This document shows positions 8,577-16,775 of a DNA stretch of 64,000 nucleotides, one piece after another. A model generated the notes under the pieces. The model searched no databases, was not told the DNA's origin, and saw nothing but the letters and a program-made list of their open reading frames with translations. How positions within the stretch are numbered: the stretch's first letter is position 1; the number at the start of each line of letters is the position of its first letter. The stretch covers positions 16,703 through 80,702 of the forward strand of contig DATFXL010000126.1 in NCBI GenBank assembly GCA_035316025.1, written 5' to 3'. Both the position numbers and the translations under genes were made by a program. The DNA comes from JALZAA01 sp035316025. GTDB lineage: Bacteria > Actinomycetota > Acidimicrobiia > IMCC26256 > JACDBD01.

Positions 8577-8948
8577 ATGGATTGGCGCCTCGAGCTCGTG
8601 CAGATACCGGTGTCGGACGTGGACCGCGCCAAGGCCTTCTACACCGAGAAGGCGGGGTTCAACGCCGACCACGACCACCAGGTGAGCGACGAGCTCCGCT
8701 TCGTGCAGCTGACCCCGCCGGGGTCGCCCACGTCGATCGCCCTCGGGAGCGGCATGAGTGACATGGCGCCTGGTTCGGTGCGGGGTCTGCAGATCGTCGT
8801 GCCCGACGTCGAGGCGGCGCGCGCCGAGCTCGTCGAGCGCGGGGTCGACGTCGGCGAGGTCCAGCACTTCCCGTGGGGCTCGTTCGTGTTCTTCAACGAT
8901 CCCGACGGCAACGGCTGGGCGGTGCAGCAGATCCCTCAGCGCGATTAG
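8577..8948 (+). CDS. VOC-family (glyoxalase/dioxygenase fold) protein
   Basis: A 123-residue single-chain VOC protein with paired beta-alpha-beta-beta-beta modules: an opening strand ELVQIPVSDVDRAKAFYTEKAGF, then VPDVEAARAELVERGVDVGEV and the closing FVFFNDPDGNGWAVQQIP. Residues at the usual metal positions are partly replaced (Gln instead of His in the first strand, Gln at the end), so it may bind a ligand rather than catalyse glyoxalase chemistry. It follows the ECF42 sigma factor and may be a target gene, but it appears to have its own promoter. Confidence 0.8.
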   Translation: MDWRLELVQIPVSDVDRAKAFYTEKAGFNADHDHQVSDELRFVQLTPPGSPTSIALGSGMSDMAPGSVRGLQIVVPDVEAARAELVERGVDVGEVQHFPWGSFVFFNDPDGNGWAVQQIPQRD

Positions 8949-8994
8949 CGCGGATTCGGGGCTCCTCGAGCTGGACCGAGCACGACGTGCCGCG

Positions 8995-10599
8995 TTAGAG
9001 CGACCAGCGCCCACATCTCGTCGGTCGCGCGTTGGCTCCCGCCAAGACCGGCGGCTGGTCTGCCTCTTTCGGAGGACCGGTGCGGAGGTTGAGCGCGACG
9101 AGCGCGGTGGCGGCGATCAGCGCGGCGATGACGAAGAGAGCAGCCCTGAGGCCGTCCGCCGTCGCTGTTCTTAGCTCTTCGCCGGAGAGCCCGTCGGTGT
9201 TCGCGTTGGCTACGAGGACGAGGACGGCGAGTCCGACAGCTGCACCGACCGATGTGCTCGTCGAGGCGATGCCCGACGCGACGCCCTGTTCGCCGCTCGC
9301 AACGCCCGTCCCCGCGGCGATGAACATTGCGGTGAAGACGATGCCGTCGCCGACGCTGATCGCGATCAGCCCAGGGATCAGCGCGTGGTAGGAGCCGTCG
9401 GCGGACATCGCGAGGCCGAGGCCCAGTGCCCCCACCGCTCCGACGGCGAGCGCGGCGATCAGCGTGGACCTCAGGCCGAATCGTGTCGTCAGCCGGCCGG
9501 CGAGCGCCGAGCCGGCGACCACGACGGTGGTCGGCAGGAGAAAGCCGAACCCGGTTTCGAGCGCATCGTAGCCGTGCACCTCCTGGAGGTAGATCGTGAG
9601 GAAGAAGAGAACCGAGCCGAACGTCGCCCAGAACAGGAAGGCGATTCCGACCGCGGTCCCGAGATTGCGGTTCGCGAGGAGGCGCGGCGACACGAGAGGG
9701 TCGTAGCTGTGCCGCTCGATGATGGCGAACGCGGCAAGGAGCGCGAGACCGGTTGTGGCGCTGGCCAGGACGACGGGCGAAGCCCAACCAAGGTTCGGGC
9801 CCTCGATGAGCGCGAACACGGACAGGGTGAGCCCCAGCGTGACGCTGACCGCGCCGGGAAGATCGAGTCTGCGTCCGGGCTGGCGCCCGGCGTCGGCGGG
9901 GATGAGGGCGAAGGCCAGCAGCACGGCCACGCCCGCCAGCGGCACGTTGACGAAGAACACGGCTTCCCAGCCGAATGTTCGGGTGAGGACGCCGCCGAGC
10001 AGGACTCCGACGACGAGCCCGGCTGCGCCGGCGGCGCCCCACACCGCTACCGCGCGGTTGCGCTCGCGGCCCTCGGCGAACGTGGTGTTGACGAGTGAGA
10101 GCGTGGCAGGGAAGACGAGTGCCCCTCCGAGCCCTTGGAGAGCGCGGGCCACCAGCAAGAGCGCCGGTGCCGGTGCGAGCCCACCCGCCAGTGAGGCGCC
10201 GGCGTAAAGCGCGAGGCCGGCGACGAAGATGCGACGCCGACCGAGCAGGTCGGCGGCGCGACCACCGAGCAAGAGAAAGCCCGCCGACGCTACCGCGTAC
10301 GCGCTGATCACGGCCTGCAGCGTCTGATCCGAGAACCCCAGGTCGCGTCCGATGTCGGGCAGCGCCACGACGACGATGTACTGATCGAGCGAGACGATCA
10401 GCATGGCGAACGCCAGGAGGGCCAGGGTCGCCATTCGGTGGCGCGAACTCAGCCTCTCGGTCCCGGGCGATTCACCGGGGCGGAGGTTTGCTCCGGGCGA
10501 GCGCGCGTCATCCAACGGAGTCGCGGTCGTGGCGTCGACGGCGATCGGATCCGCGGATCTCCGGTCGTTCCTTCCCATCGCCCAAGCGACGAACGGCAC
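8995..10599 (-). CDS. DHA2-family drug:H+ antiporter (14 TM MFS)
   Basis: A 534-residue MFS pump of the EmrB/QacA type. After an unusual hydrophilic N-terminal stretch of about 55 residues comes helix 1 with SLDQYIVVVALPDIGRDLG, the D1-type signature of DHA2 pumps. The loop 2-3 motif is GGRAADLLGRRRIFVAG and motif C is GAAGAAGLVVGVLLGG in helix 5. Members expel lipophilic drugs, dyes or metabolites. The chosen GTG may be too early: a later ATG at 10578 would shorten the tail by 7 residues. It lies 74 bp downstream of the LLM oxidoreductase gene on the same strand. Confidence 0.85.
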   Translation of the reverse strand: MPFVAWAMGRNDRRSADPIAVDATTATPLDDARSPGANLRPGESPGTERLSSRHRMATLALLAFAMLIVSLDQYIVVVALPDIGRDLGFSDQTLQAVISAYAVASAGFLLLGGRAADLLGRRRIFVAGLALYAGASLAGGLAPAPALLLVARALQGLGGALVFPATLSLVNTTFAEGRERNRAVAVWGAAGAAGLVVGVLLGGVLTRTFGWEAVFFVNVPLAGVAVLLAFALIPADAGRQPGRRLDLPGAVSVTLGLTLSVFALIEGPNLGWASPVVLASATTGLALLAAFAIIERHSYDPLVSPRLLANRNLGTAVGIAFLFWATFGSVLFFLTIYLQEVHGYDALETGFGFLLPTTVVVAGSALAGRLTTRFGLRSTLIAALAVGAVGALGLGLAMSADGSYHALIPGLIAISVGDGIVFTAMFIAAGTGVASGEQGVASGIASTSTSVGAAVGLAVLVLVANANTDGLSGEELRTATADGLRAALFVIAALIAATALVALNLRTGPPKEADQPPVLAGANARPTRCGRWSL

Positions 10600-10673
10600 A
10601 TCGCGGAATCGACCGCTCTCCGCCCGAACCTCCAGTCAGGCCGCGATGTCGCCCGGCGGCGCCCCGGGCGGGC

Positions 10674-11573
10674 TCATGTCTGCAGGGGGAGGATCTCGCG
10701 CGCGGCGTCGTCGAGCTCGGCCGCCCACGACGGCGGATCGTGCGCAGGCACCAGGACCAGCTTCGAGAAGCCGTGCTCGAGGAACTGCTCGAGGCGGCCC
10801 CGGACCGCCGGCCACCCCACGGGGACGAGGTCGCCGGGGTCGACGTCGGGCCGGCGCGCCTTGATCCCGGCGGCGAGCAGCTCAGGGATCTTGTCGCGCA
10901 CGTAGATCACGAGCGCGCCGTAGTGCTCGTCCTCGATCTCACGACCGGCCTCTGCCGCCGCCTCCTCGACGACGACGCGCCCGGCCGCCACCTCCGCCGG
11001 CGTCGAGAAGCTCGGGAGCCAGCCGTCGCCGAGCCGCCCCACCCGCCGCAGCTCGCTCTTGGCCCGACCGCCCAGCCACACGTCGGGCGGCTGCTGCACC
11101 GGCTTGGGCCGCACCGACAGGCCCCGGTACGAGAAGCGCGGGCCGTCGTGGTCGATATGGTCCTCGACCCACAGCCGGCGCACGAGGGGGAGCGCCTCGT
11201 CGAACCACGCCGCCCGCTCCTCCCGGGCGACGCCGAACGCCTGCTGCTCGGCGGGGTTGGCGACGCCGAGCCCGAACGCGGGCAGCGCGCGACCGCCCGA
11301 CAGGCGGTCGAGGCTCGCCCACTCCTTGGCGACCACGGCCGGGTTGCGTCCCGGCAGAACCTGCACACTCGTGCCGAGCTTGAGCCTGCGGCTGCGTCCC
11401 GCCGCATACGCGAGGCCGACCACGGGATCGGGCGCGTCGCCCGTGAGGCGTTCCGAGAGCCAGAGCGAGTCGAAGCCCCGACCTTCGAGGCCGTCGACGA
11501 GCTCGCCGAAGCGAGCGTCGTCGCGCAGGCCCTGCACACCGAGCCCGTACCCGATACGGACCTTCACGGCCAC
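10674..11573 (-). CDS. LLM-class F420-dependent oxidoreductase
   Basis: A 299-residue luciferase-like TIM-barrel enzyme. It has the standard opening VRIGYGLGVQGLRDDARFGELVDGLEGRGFDSLWLSERL (split here by strands), the nonprolyl cis-peptide region near KLGTSVQVLPGRNPAVVAKEWASLD, and the GRALPAFGLG signature seen in F420-binding members. Such enzymes use reduced F420 or FMN to reduce or oxygenate small molecules; the substrate is unknown. GTG at 11573 has an in-frame alternative at 11567. The acyl-CoA dehydrogenase gene is upstream on the same strand with a 70-bp gap. Confidence 0.85.
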   Translation of the reverse strand: MAVKVRIGYGLGVQGLRDDARFGELVDGLEGRGFDSLWLSERLTGDAPDPVVGLAYAAGRSRRLKLGTSVQVLPGRNPAVVAKEWASLDRLSGGRALPAFGLGVANPAEQQAFGVAREERAAWFDEALPLVRRLWVEDHIDHDGPRFSYRGLSVRPKPVQQPPDVWLGGRAKSELRRVGRLGDGWLPSFSTPAEVAAGRVVVEEAAAEAGREIEDEHYGALVIYVRDKIPELLAAGIKARRPDVDPGDLVPVGWPAVRGRLEQFLEHGFSKLVLVPAHDPPSWAAELDDAAREILPLQT

Positions 11574-11643
11574 CCCACGCCGCGCTCCGTCGTCACGAAA
11601 ATCCGCTCATGGGCTGGGTTCTGGTGACAACGCAGCGGGTGGG

Positions 11644-12858
11644 TCACGACGACGCCGGCTGATACGGACGGAGCTCGCGCCGGGCGATCTGCTGTTTGTG
11701 CACCTCGTCGGGGCCGTCGACGAGATGCAGGGTCCGGGCGTGCGTGTACATCGACGCCAGCGGCCAGTCGTCCGACACGCCGGCGCCGCCGAAGAGCTGG
11801 ATGGCGCGGTCGATGACGTTCGTCGCGACGCGCGCGCCGACGACCTTGATCGCCGCGATCTCGAAGCGGGCGCCCTTGTTGCCGACGGTGTCCATGAGCC
11901 AGGCGGCCTTGAGGACGAGCAGACGGGCCTGTTCGATCTCGATGCGCGACTCGGCGATGCGGTCCTGGACGACTCCTTGCTCGGCGAGTGGCTTGCCGAA
12001 GGGGCTGCGCGTCCAGGCCCGCTCGCACATCAGCTCGAGCGCCTTCTCGGCCAGGCCGATGGCCCGCATGCAGTGGTGGATGCGTCCCGGGCCCAGCCGC
12101 GCCTGTGCGATCGCGAACCCGCCGCCCTCCTCGCCGAGGAGGTTCGACGCCGGGAGGCGGACGTCCTCGTACAGCGTCTCGCAGTGTCCGCCGCCGGCGT
12201 CGTGCCCGAACACCGGGAGCGTGCGCACGATCTGGACGCCGGGCGCGTCGAGGGGCACGAGGATCATGGACTGGCGGTGGTATGGGTCGGCGTCGGGATT
12301 CGACACGCCGAGGAGGATCGCGACCTTGCACCGTTTCGACGCGGCACCGCTCGTCCACCATTTGTGCGCGTTGACGACGTACTCGTCGCCGTCGCGCTCG
12401 ATCCGGCTCTGGATGTTGGTCGCGTCGGAGCTCGCGACCCACGGCTCGGTCATTGCGAAGCACGACCGGATCTCGCCGTTCAGGAGTGGGAGCAGCCACC
12501 GCTCCTGCTGCTCCGGCGTGCCGAACTCGGTGAGGATCTCCATGTTGCCGGTGTCGGGCGCGGCGCAGTTCGTTGCCTCGGCCGCGAGCAGGTTGCGGCC
12601 CATGAGCTCGCACAACGGCGCGTAGTCGAGGTTGGAGAGCCCGGCGCCCCGCTTCTCATCGGGCAGGAAGAGATTCCACAGACCACGCGACCGCGCCTCG
12701 GCTTTCAGCTCCTCCATCACCGGGGGGTGGAAGTGCGGGTCGCCCGACTCCGTCACCTGCTGCCCGTAGACGGGCTCGGCGGGCACGACGCGGGTGTCGA
12801 TGAAGTCGCGCAGCTGCTTCTGGAGCTCGAGCGACCGGGCGCTGAACTCGAAGTCCAT
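11644..12858 (-). CDS. Acyl-CoA dehydrogenase family protein
   Basis: A 404-residue flavin enzyme. An N-terminal helical domain (residues 1-125) is followed by the FAD-contact segment CFAMTEPWVASSDATNIQS and AHKWWTSGA, and the C-terminal four-helix domain carries IQLFGGAGVSDDWPLASMYTHAR with ARTLHLVDGPDEVHK, typical of ACAD10/11-like and large acyl-CoA dehydrogenases. It would oxidise acyl-CoA to enoyl-CoA, passing electrons to ETF. The catalytic-base region (IAESRIEIEQARLL) has Glu at the position used in isovaleryl/long-chain types. The gene has its own -10 box 8 nt upstream and probably a leaderless transcript. Confidence 0.9.
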   Translation of the reverse strand: MDFEFSARSLELQKQLRDFIDTRVVPAEPVYGQQVTESGDPHFHPPVMEELKAEARSRGLWNLFLPDEKRGAGLSNLDYAPLCELMGRNLLAAEATNCAAPDTGNMEILTEFGTPEQQERWLLPLLNGEIRSCFAMTEPWVASSDATNIQSRIERDGDEYVVNAHKWWTSGAASKRCKVAILLGVSNPDADPYHRQSMILVPLDAPGVQIVRTLPVFGHDAGGGHCETLYEDVRLPASNLLGEEGGGFAIAQARLGPGRIHHCMRAIGLAEKALELMCERAWTRSPFGKPLAEQGVVQDRIAESRIEIEQARLLVLKAAWLMDTVGNKGARFEIAAIKVVGARVATNVIDRAIQLFGGAGVSDDWPLASMYTHARTLHLVDGPDEVHKQQIARRELRPYQPASS

Positions 12859-12866
12859 TCAGGCGA

Positions 12867-12872
12867 ACGCTA
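12867..12872 (-). promoter_or_regulatory. -10 box for a leaderless transcript
   Basis: On the minus strand, TAGCGT lies 8 nt before the acyl-CoA dehydrogenase ATG, with no Shine-Dalgarno between. Confidence 0.5.
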
Positions 12873-13027
12873 CCCCGGCATCGGGAAGACGGACGGCGCC
12901 GAGTTCCCCGAGGCTTTCTCGCCGAGACGCCTCGGCAGCGCTACAACCGGGCTCGTCGCTTGCGTATGATCCCCCGGCCTTACAGGCACGGACGGGATGA
13001 CCGTTCACCGTTCGTACTCGCCTGCGT

Positions 13028-13033
13028 TACGTT
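13028..13033 (+). promoter_or_regulatory. -10 box for a leaderless transcript
   Basis: TACGTT lies 8 nt before the methyltransferase ATG at 13042, and no ribosome-binding site is seen. Confidence 0.45.
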
Positions 13034-13041
13034 GACGACAA

Positions 13042-13830
13042 ATGGTGCATCTCACCGGTACCTACTCCAATGTCGATGGCTCGGCCGACCCCGTGGGCGC
13101 CGCCGAGTGGATGGACACGATGTGCGACTGGCCGTTCATCCGCGTGTACAAGGAGCGGACCGTCGACCTGCTGCACATCAAGCCGGGCGCCCGGCTGCTG
13201 GACGTCGGCTGCGGGACCGGGCACGACACCCGCGCCCTGGCGACGGCGGCGGGATCCGACGGGGTCGCGATCGGCATCGACGCCTCGGCCGTGATGCTGA
13301 AGACCGCCCGAACGCGTGGCGGCGCCTATCTGCAAGCCGACGCCCGGGCCCTGCCCTACGCCGACGACGCGTTCGACGGCACCCGAATCGACCGGGTGCT
13401 CCAGCACGTCGCCGGACCCGACGATGCCGTCGAGGAGCTCGTTCGCGTCACCCGATCGGGCGGGCGGCTCGTCGCCATCGATCCCGACCAGGAGACGCTG
13501 GTCGCCGACCTTCCCGACGCCGATTTGCTGCGCAAGGTCAAGGACTTCCGGCGTGATCGCAACCTCTGCAACGGTTCCATCGGCCGGCAGCTGCCGCGCC
13601 TGTTCCGCGAGGCGGGCCTGGCCGACGTGGAGTGCGAGGCGGCGACGCTCGTCCTCACCGACCCGCGTGATGCGTTCGGCTTCACGATCTGGCCCCGGCT
13701 CATGCACGCCGAGGGGTTGCTCACCGACGACGAGCTCGCCCGGTGGGAAGGCGCCGTCGACGCCGCCGTCGGTGGGGACGAGTTCCTGTATGCCGTTACC
13801 TTCTTCGTCGCCAGCGGCACGAAACCCTGA
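13042..13830 (+). CDS. Class I SAM-dependent methyltransferase (UbiE-like)
   Basis: A 262-residue methyltransferase. Motif I LLDVGCGTGHDTRAL is near residue 53, the ribose-binding acid is in VAIGIDASAVML, motif II DARALPYADDAFDGTRIDRVLQHV follows, and motif III RSGGRLVAIDPD sits near 145. This is the Methyltransf_11/UbiE pattern for small molecules. The C-terminal region RLMHAEGLLTDDELARWEGAVDAAV is common in actinobacterial relatives of unknown substrate. It stands alone between the acyl-CoA dehydrogenase and the MerR regulator. Confidence 0.85.
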   Translation: MVHLTGTYSNVDGSADPVGAAEWMDTMCDWPFIRVYKERTVDLLHIKPGARLLDVGCGTGHDTRALATAAGSDGVAIGIDASAVMLKTARTRGGAYLQADARALPYADDAFDGTRIDRVLQHVAGPDDAVEELVRVTRSGGRLVAIDPDQETLVADLPDADLLRKVKDFRRDRNLCNGSIGRQLPRLFREAGLADVECEAATLVLTDPRDAFGFTIWPRLMHAEGLLTDDELARWEGAVDAAVGGDEFLYAVTFFVASGTKP

Positions 13831-13845
13831 GGCGACCCGCAGCGC

Positions 13846-13876
13846 TTGACTCTCCCCCGGGGGGAGACCGGAGGAT
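13846..13876 (+). promoter_or_regulatory. MerR-type promoter with 19-bp spacer and dyad operator
   Basis: TTGACT at 13846-13851 and GAGGAT at 13871-13876 are separated by exactly 19 bp, the over-long spacing that MerR regulators correct by twisting DNA. The spacer contains the near-perfect dyad TCTCCCCCGGGGGGAGA at 13851-13867. The GTG at 13883 is 6 nt past the -10, so the transcript would be leaderless and autoregulated. Confidence 0.75.
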
Positions 13877-13882
13877 GGCGCC

Positions 13883-14719
13883 GTGTCGGCCGACGGGCTG
13901 CTCCGGATCGGTGACTTCTCGAGGGCGTCGTCCCTCTCGGTGAAGGCGTTGCGCTCCTATCACGAAGCCGGGCTGCTCGTCCCGACGGTCGTCGACCCGC
14001 GCACCGGCTACCGGTCGTACTCGGTCGCCCAGCTCACCGACGCCGCCATCATTCGCCGCCTCCGCCTCCTCGACGTGCCGCTCGAGGCCATCCGGGAGGT
14101 GCTCTCGGCGCGTGATCCCGACGTCACGAAGAAGGTGCTGGGCGACCACGGCGCCGTGCTGCAGGAACGGCTCGTCTCGATGCAGCGCTCGATCGACGAG
14201 CTCCAGGGCGCGCTCGACACTCCCGCTCTGCACACGCCGGTGCACCGCCGCCACGAGCCGGCGGCCACCGTGCTCACCGTCACTGGCACCGTGAGCGAGG
14301 CGACGTGGGTGGACTTCCTCGATCGCGCGTGCGCGAGCTTGACGGAGGCCGTCGGGGAAGCGGGCGCGGTCGCCGTGGGATCGTTCGGTGGCTGCTACCC
14401 CACGTTGCTCGACGACGACGTCCAGGAGGTGGTGGCGTTCCTACCCGTCGCGACCCCGCTGTTGCTCCCGTCGCCGTCGCGGTCGGCCGGCGTGCAGGTG
14501 GGCGAGCTGCCCGCCACCGACGTCGCGGTCATCGCCCACCACGGCGCGTACGACGACATGGACGACACGTACCGGCACCTCGGTGCCTGGGTCGCCGAGC
14601 ACGCTGACCCCGCCGACTTCCCGGTCCGTGAGCTCTACCTCGTGGGGCGGGCCGAAACCGACGATCCCGAGCGGCTCCGCACCGAGCTCTGCTGGCCCGT
14701 GCGCGGCGCCGACGTCTGA
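13883..14719 (+). CDS. MerR-family regulator with GyrI-like effector domain
   Basis: A 278-residue one-component regulator. Residues 5-75 are the MerR winged helix-turn-helix (LLRIGDFSRASSLSVKALRSYHEAGLL, then GYRSYSVAQLTDAAIIRRL, split by a wing), followed by a dimerising helix to about residue 115. Residues 125-275 form a GyrI-like/AraC effector-binding domain ending in ELCWPVRG, the fold that binds drugs and cationic compounds in BltR, BmrR and TipA-like proteins. The start codon sits directly behind its MerR-type promoter, implying autocontrol. The SRPBCC gene starts 25 bp downstream and is probably co-transcribed. Confidence 0.9.
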   Translation: MSADGLLRIGDFSRASSLSVKALRSYHEAGLLVPTVVDPRTGYRSYSVAQLTDAAIIRRLRLLDVPLEAIREVLSARDPDVTKKVLGDHGAVLQERLVSMQRSIDELQGALDTPALHTPVHRRHEPAATVLTVTGTVSEATWVDFLDRACASLTEAVGEAGAVAVGSFGGCYPTLLDDDVQEVVAFLPVATPLLLPSPSRSAGVQVGELPATDVAVIAHHGAYDDMDDTYRHLGAWVAEHADPADFPVRELYLVGRAETDDPERLRTELCWPVRGADV

Positions 14720-14744
14720 ACGCAAACGAGTATCAGGAGACCCC

Positions 14745-15158
14745 ATGGCATCAATCACGAAGCAGGCCGTGATCGACGCATCACCCGAAGAAGTTTGGGA
14801 CGCGCTCCGGGACTTCGGCGCCGTCCACGAACGGCTCGCACCCGGGTTCGTCGTCGACGCCGAGCTCCACGGCGACAGCCGGGTCGTGACGTTCTTCAAC
14901 GGCGCCGTCGCGCGCGAGCTCCTCGTCACCATCGACGACCATGCCCGTCGGCTGGTCTACTCCGTGGTCGAGAGTCCCTTGCACGGCACCCACGACAACT
15001 CGTCGGCGCAGGTCTTCGCGGACGAGGACGGGAGCCGCTTCGTCTGGATCAAAGACGTGCTGCCTGACGAGATCGCGCCCCGCATCGACGAGCTCATGGA
15101 CGAGGGGATCGGTGTCGTGAAGCAGACGCTGGAGTCCCGAGCGCGGTCCCGCGCCTAG
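14745..15158 (+). CDS. SRPBCC-family (START-like) ligand-binding protein
   Basis: A 137-residue protein with the polyketide-cyclase/Bet v1-like opening ITKQAVIDASPEEVWDALRDFG, a strand GDSRVVTFFNGAVARELLV, and a closing amphipathic helix PRIDELMDEGIGVVKQTLES that would cover a hydrophobic cavity. Family members bind or cyclise small hydrophobic molecules. An AGGAG six bases before the ATG supports the start. It follows the MerR regulator in a likely two-gene operon, so it could handle the ligand sensed by that regulator; this is inference. Its 3' end overlaps the convergent DHA2 gene by 4 bp. Confidence 0.8.
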   Translation: MASITKQAVIDASPEEVWDALRDFGAVHERLAPGFVVDAELHGDSRVVTFFNGAVARELLVTIDDHARRLVYSVVESPLHGTHDNSSAQVFADEDGSRFVWIKDVLPDEIAPRIDELMDEGIGVVKQTLESRARSRA

Positions 15159-16639
15159 CGGCGCGGAACCGGGCCGGGACGACGCTCTACCGGGACGGGC
15201 ACCGGGACGAGCACCCCGTCGCCGGCACCCGGGCCCGTACCGACATCGGGTGCTTCCATGGGCCGCGAGCGCCGCTCGAACGCGATGGTGGCGATGATCG
15301 TGCCGAGCCCGGCCGCGATGCAGATCACGACGAACGCGGCATGGAATGCGGTGAGGCCGACCTGCGACACCAGCACGGTCGACACCGCGGCCACGCCGGC
15401 CGCGCCGCCGATCTCGCGCATCGTCTCGACGAGGCCGGCCGCGAATCCGGTCGCGGTCTCGGTGACGCCGGCGAGCGCTCCGATCTGGGCGGACGGGGCG
15501 CACAGCCCGATCGCGATCCCGGCGAGCACCAGGGCCGGGAGCAGATCCGTGAGGTAGTCGGCGTCGGCCGGGACGCGCGCCAGCCAGAGGACCCCGACGG
15601 CGAGGAGCGAGAGCCCGGTGATCAGCAACCGGCGGACTCCGAAGCGGCCGACGAGCTGCGCGCCGGTGAATGCGGAAGCGAGGAAGGCGGTGACCGAGGT
15701 CGCCAGCCACGACACGCCCGTCTTCGTCGCCGAGTACCCGAGGACCTGCTGCATCAGCAACGAGCCGAGGAAGATGAACGAGAAGAACGCGGCGAAGACG
15801 AAGAAGGCAGAAAGGTTCGCGGCGACGAGCGTGCGGTTGCGGAGCGCGGCGGCAGGCACCAGCGGATGGCGTGAACGCGCTTCGACCCGCACGAACGTCG
15901 CGAGCAGGACGGCGGCCGCGCCGAACAACGCCAGCGTCGACGCCGAGGTCCAGCCGTAGTCGGCGCCCCGGTTCAGCCCGTACACGAGGAGAAGCAGCCC
16001 GCCCGTGACCGTCGTCGCACCGGCGACGTCAAAGCGGCCCGCGGCCCGGTCTGCCCGATCGACGACGAGGAACAAGCTCGCGACCGCGATCAGCACGATG
16101 CCCACCGGCACGTTGATGAAGAAGATCCACCGCCATCCGGGCCCGTCGGTCAGGAGCCCGCTGGCGATCACGCCCACGGTCGCCGAGGTCCCGCCCACGG
16201 CGCCGTAGATGCCGAGCGCCCGGTTGCGGTCCTGGCCTTCCGTGAACGTCACGGCGAGGATCGAGAGCGCCGCCGGCGTCACGAGCGCGGCGCCGAAGCC
16301 CTGGAGCCCACGCGCCGCGATGAGGATCCCGATCGACTGGGAGACACCAGCAAGAAAGGAGGCTCCCGAGAAGATCGTGAGGCCGGTGAGGAGCACCCGT
16401 CGCCGTCCGAGCAGGTCGGCCAGCCGGCCGCCGAACAAGAGGAAGCCGCCGAGCAGCAGGCCGTAGGCGATGACCACCCACTGCAGGGTGCTCTCGCTCA
16501 CGCCGAGGTCCCGCTGGATCGACGGCAGGGCGACGTTCACGATGGCGACGTCCATGACGACCATGAACTGGGCGGCGCACGCCAGCGCCAGGATCAGGCT
16601 CTTCGTCGTGGCGCTGCGGGCGGTGGTGCTGGTGGCCAT
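15155..16639 (-). CDS. DHA2-family drug:H+ antiporter (14 TM MFS)
   Basis: A 494-residue EmrB/QacA-type pump. Helix 1 contains MVVMDVAIVNVALPSIQRDLG with the conserved Asp of the DHA2 family, the loop 2-3 motif is GGRLADLLGRRRVLL, and motif C in helix 5 reads GAVGGTSATVGVIASG. About fourteen hydrophobic helices are visible and the end is Pro/Val-rich. It probably exports toxic organic compounds. AGGAGG precedes the ATG. It is divergent from an HxlR regulator with a 136-bp gap holding an inverted repeat, the classical arrangement of a regulated efflux pump. Confidence 0.9.
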   Translation of the reverse strand: MATSTTARSATTKSLILALACAAQFMVVMDVAIVNVALPSIQRDLGVSESTLQWVVIAYGLLLGGFLLFGGRLADLLGRRRVLLTGLTIFSGASFLAGVSQSIGILIAARGLQGFGAALVTPAALSILAVTFTEGQDRNRALGIYGAVGGTSATVGVIASGLLTDGPGWRWIFFINVPVGIVLIAVASLFLVVDRADRAAGRFDVAGATTVTGGLLLLVYGLNRGADYGWTSASTLALFGAAAVLLATFVRVEARSRHPLVPAAALRNRTLVAANLSAFFVFAAFFSFIFLGSLLMQQVLGYSATKTGVSWLATSVTAFLASAFTGAQLVGRFGVRRLLITGLSLLAVGVLWLARVPADADYLTDLLPALVLAGIAIGLCAPSAQIGALAGVTETATGFAAGLVETMREIGGAAGVAAVSTVLVSQVGLTAFHAAFVVICIAAGLGTIIATIAFERRSRPMEAPDVGTGPGAGDGVLVPVPVPVERRPGPVPRR

Positions 16640-16719
16640 CTCGCCTCCTCACTCGGGTCTTTGCCCACCGACGAACCGGGGACGCTCGGATCGACCGTGA
16701 GATTGCTTTCGAGCAGTTG

Positions 16720-16736
16720 GCTTGCTTTTAGCAAGC
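16720..16736. promoter_or_regulatory. Inverted repeat, likely HxlR operator
   Basis: GCTTGC-TTTTA-GCAAGC lies between the divergent DHA2 pump and HxlR regulator, ending 4 bp before the regulator's -35 box. Position and symmetry suit binding by a dimeric HxlR protein; this is inferred. Confidence 0.5.
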
Positions 16737-16740
16737 AAAC

Positions 16741-16769
16741 TTGTGAAAGTCAAGGTCGGGAGGCATACT
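16741..16769 (+). promoter_or_regulatory. Promoter of the HxlR regulator (leaderless)
   Basis: TTGTGA (16741-16746) and CATACT (16764-16769) are 17 bp apart. The GTG at 16776 is 6 nt past the -10 box, so transcription probably starts on the start codon. Confidence 0.6.
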
Positions 16770-16775
16770 GGGGAT

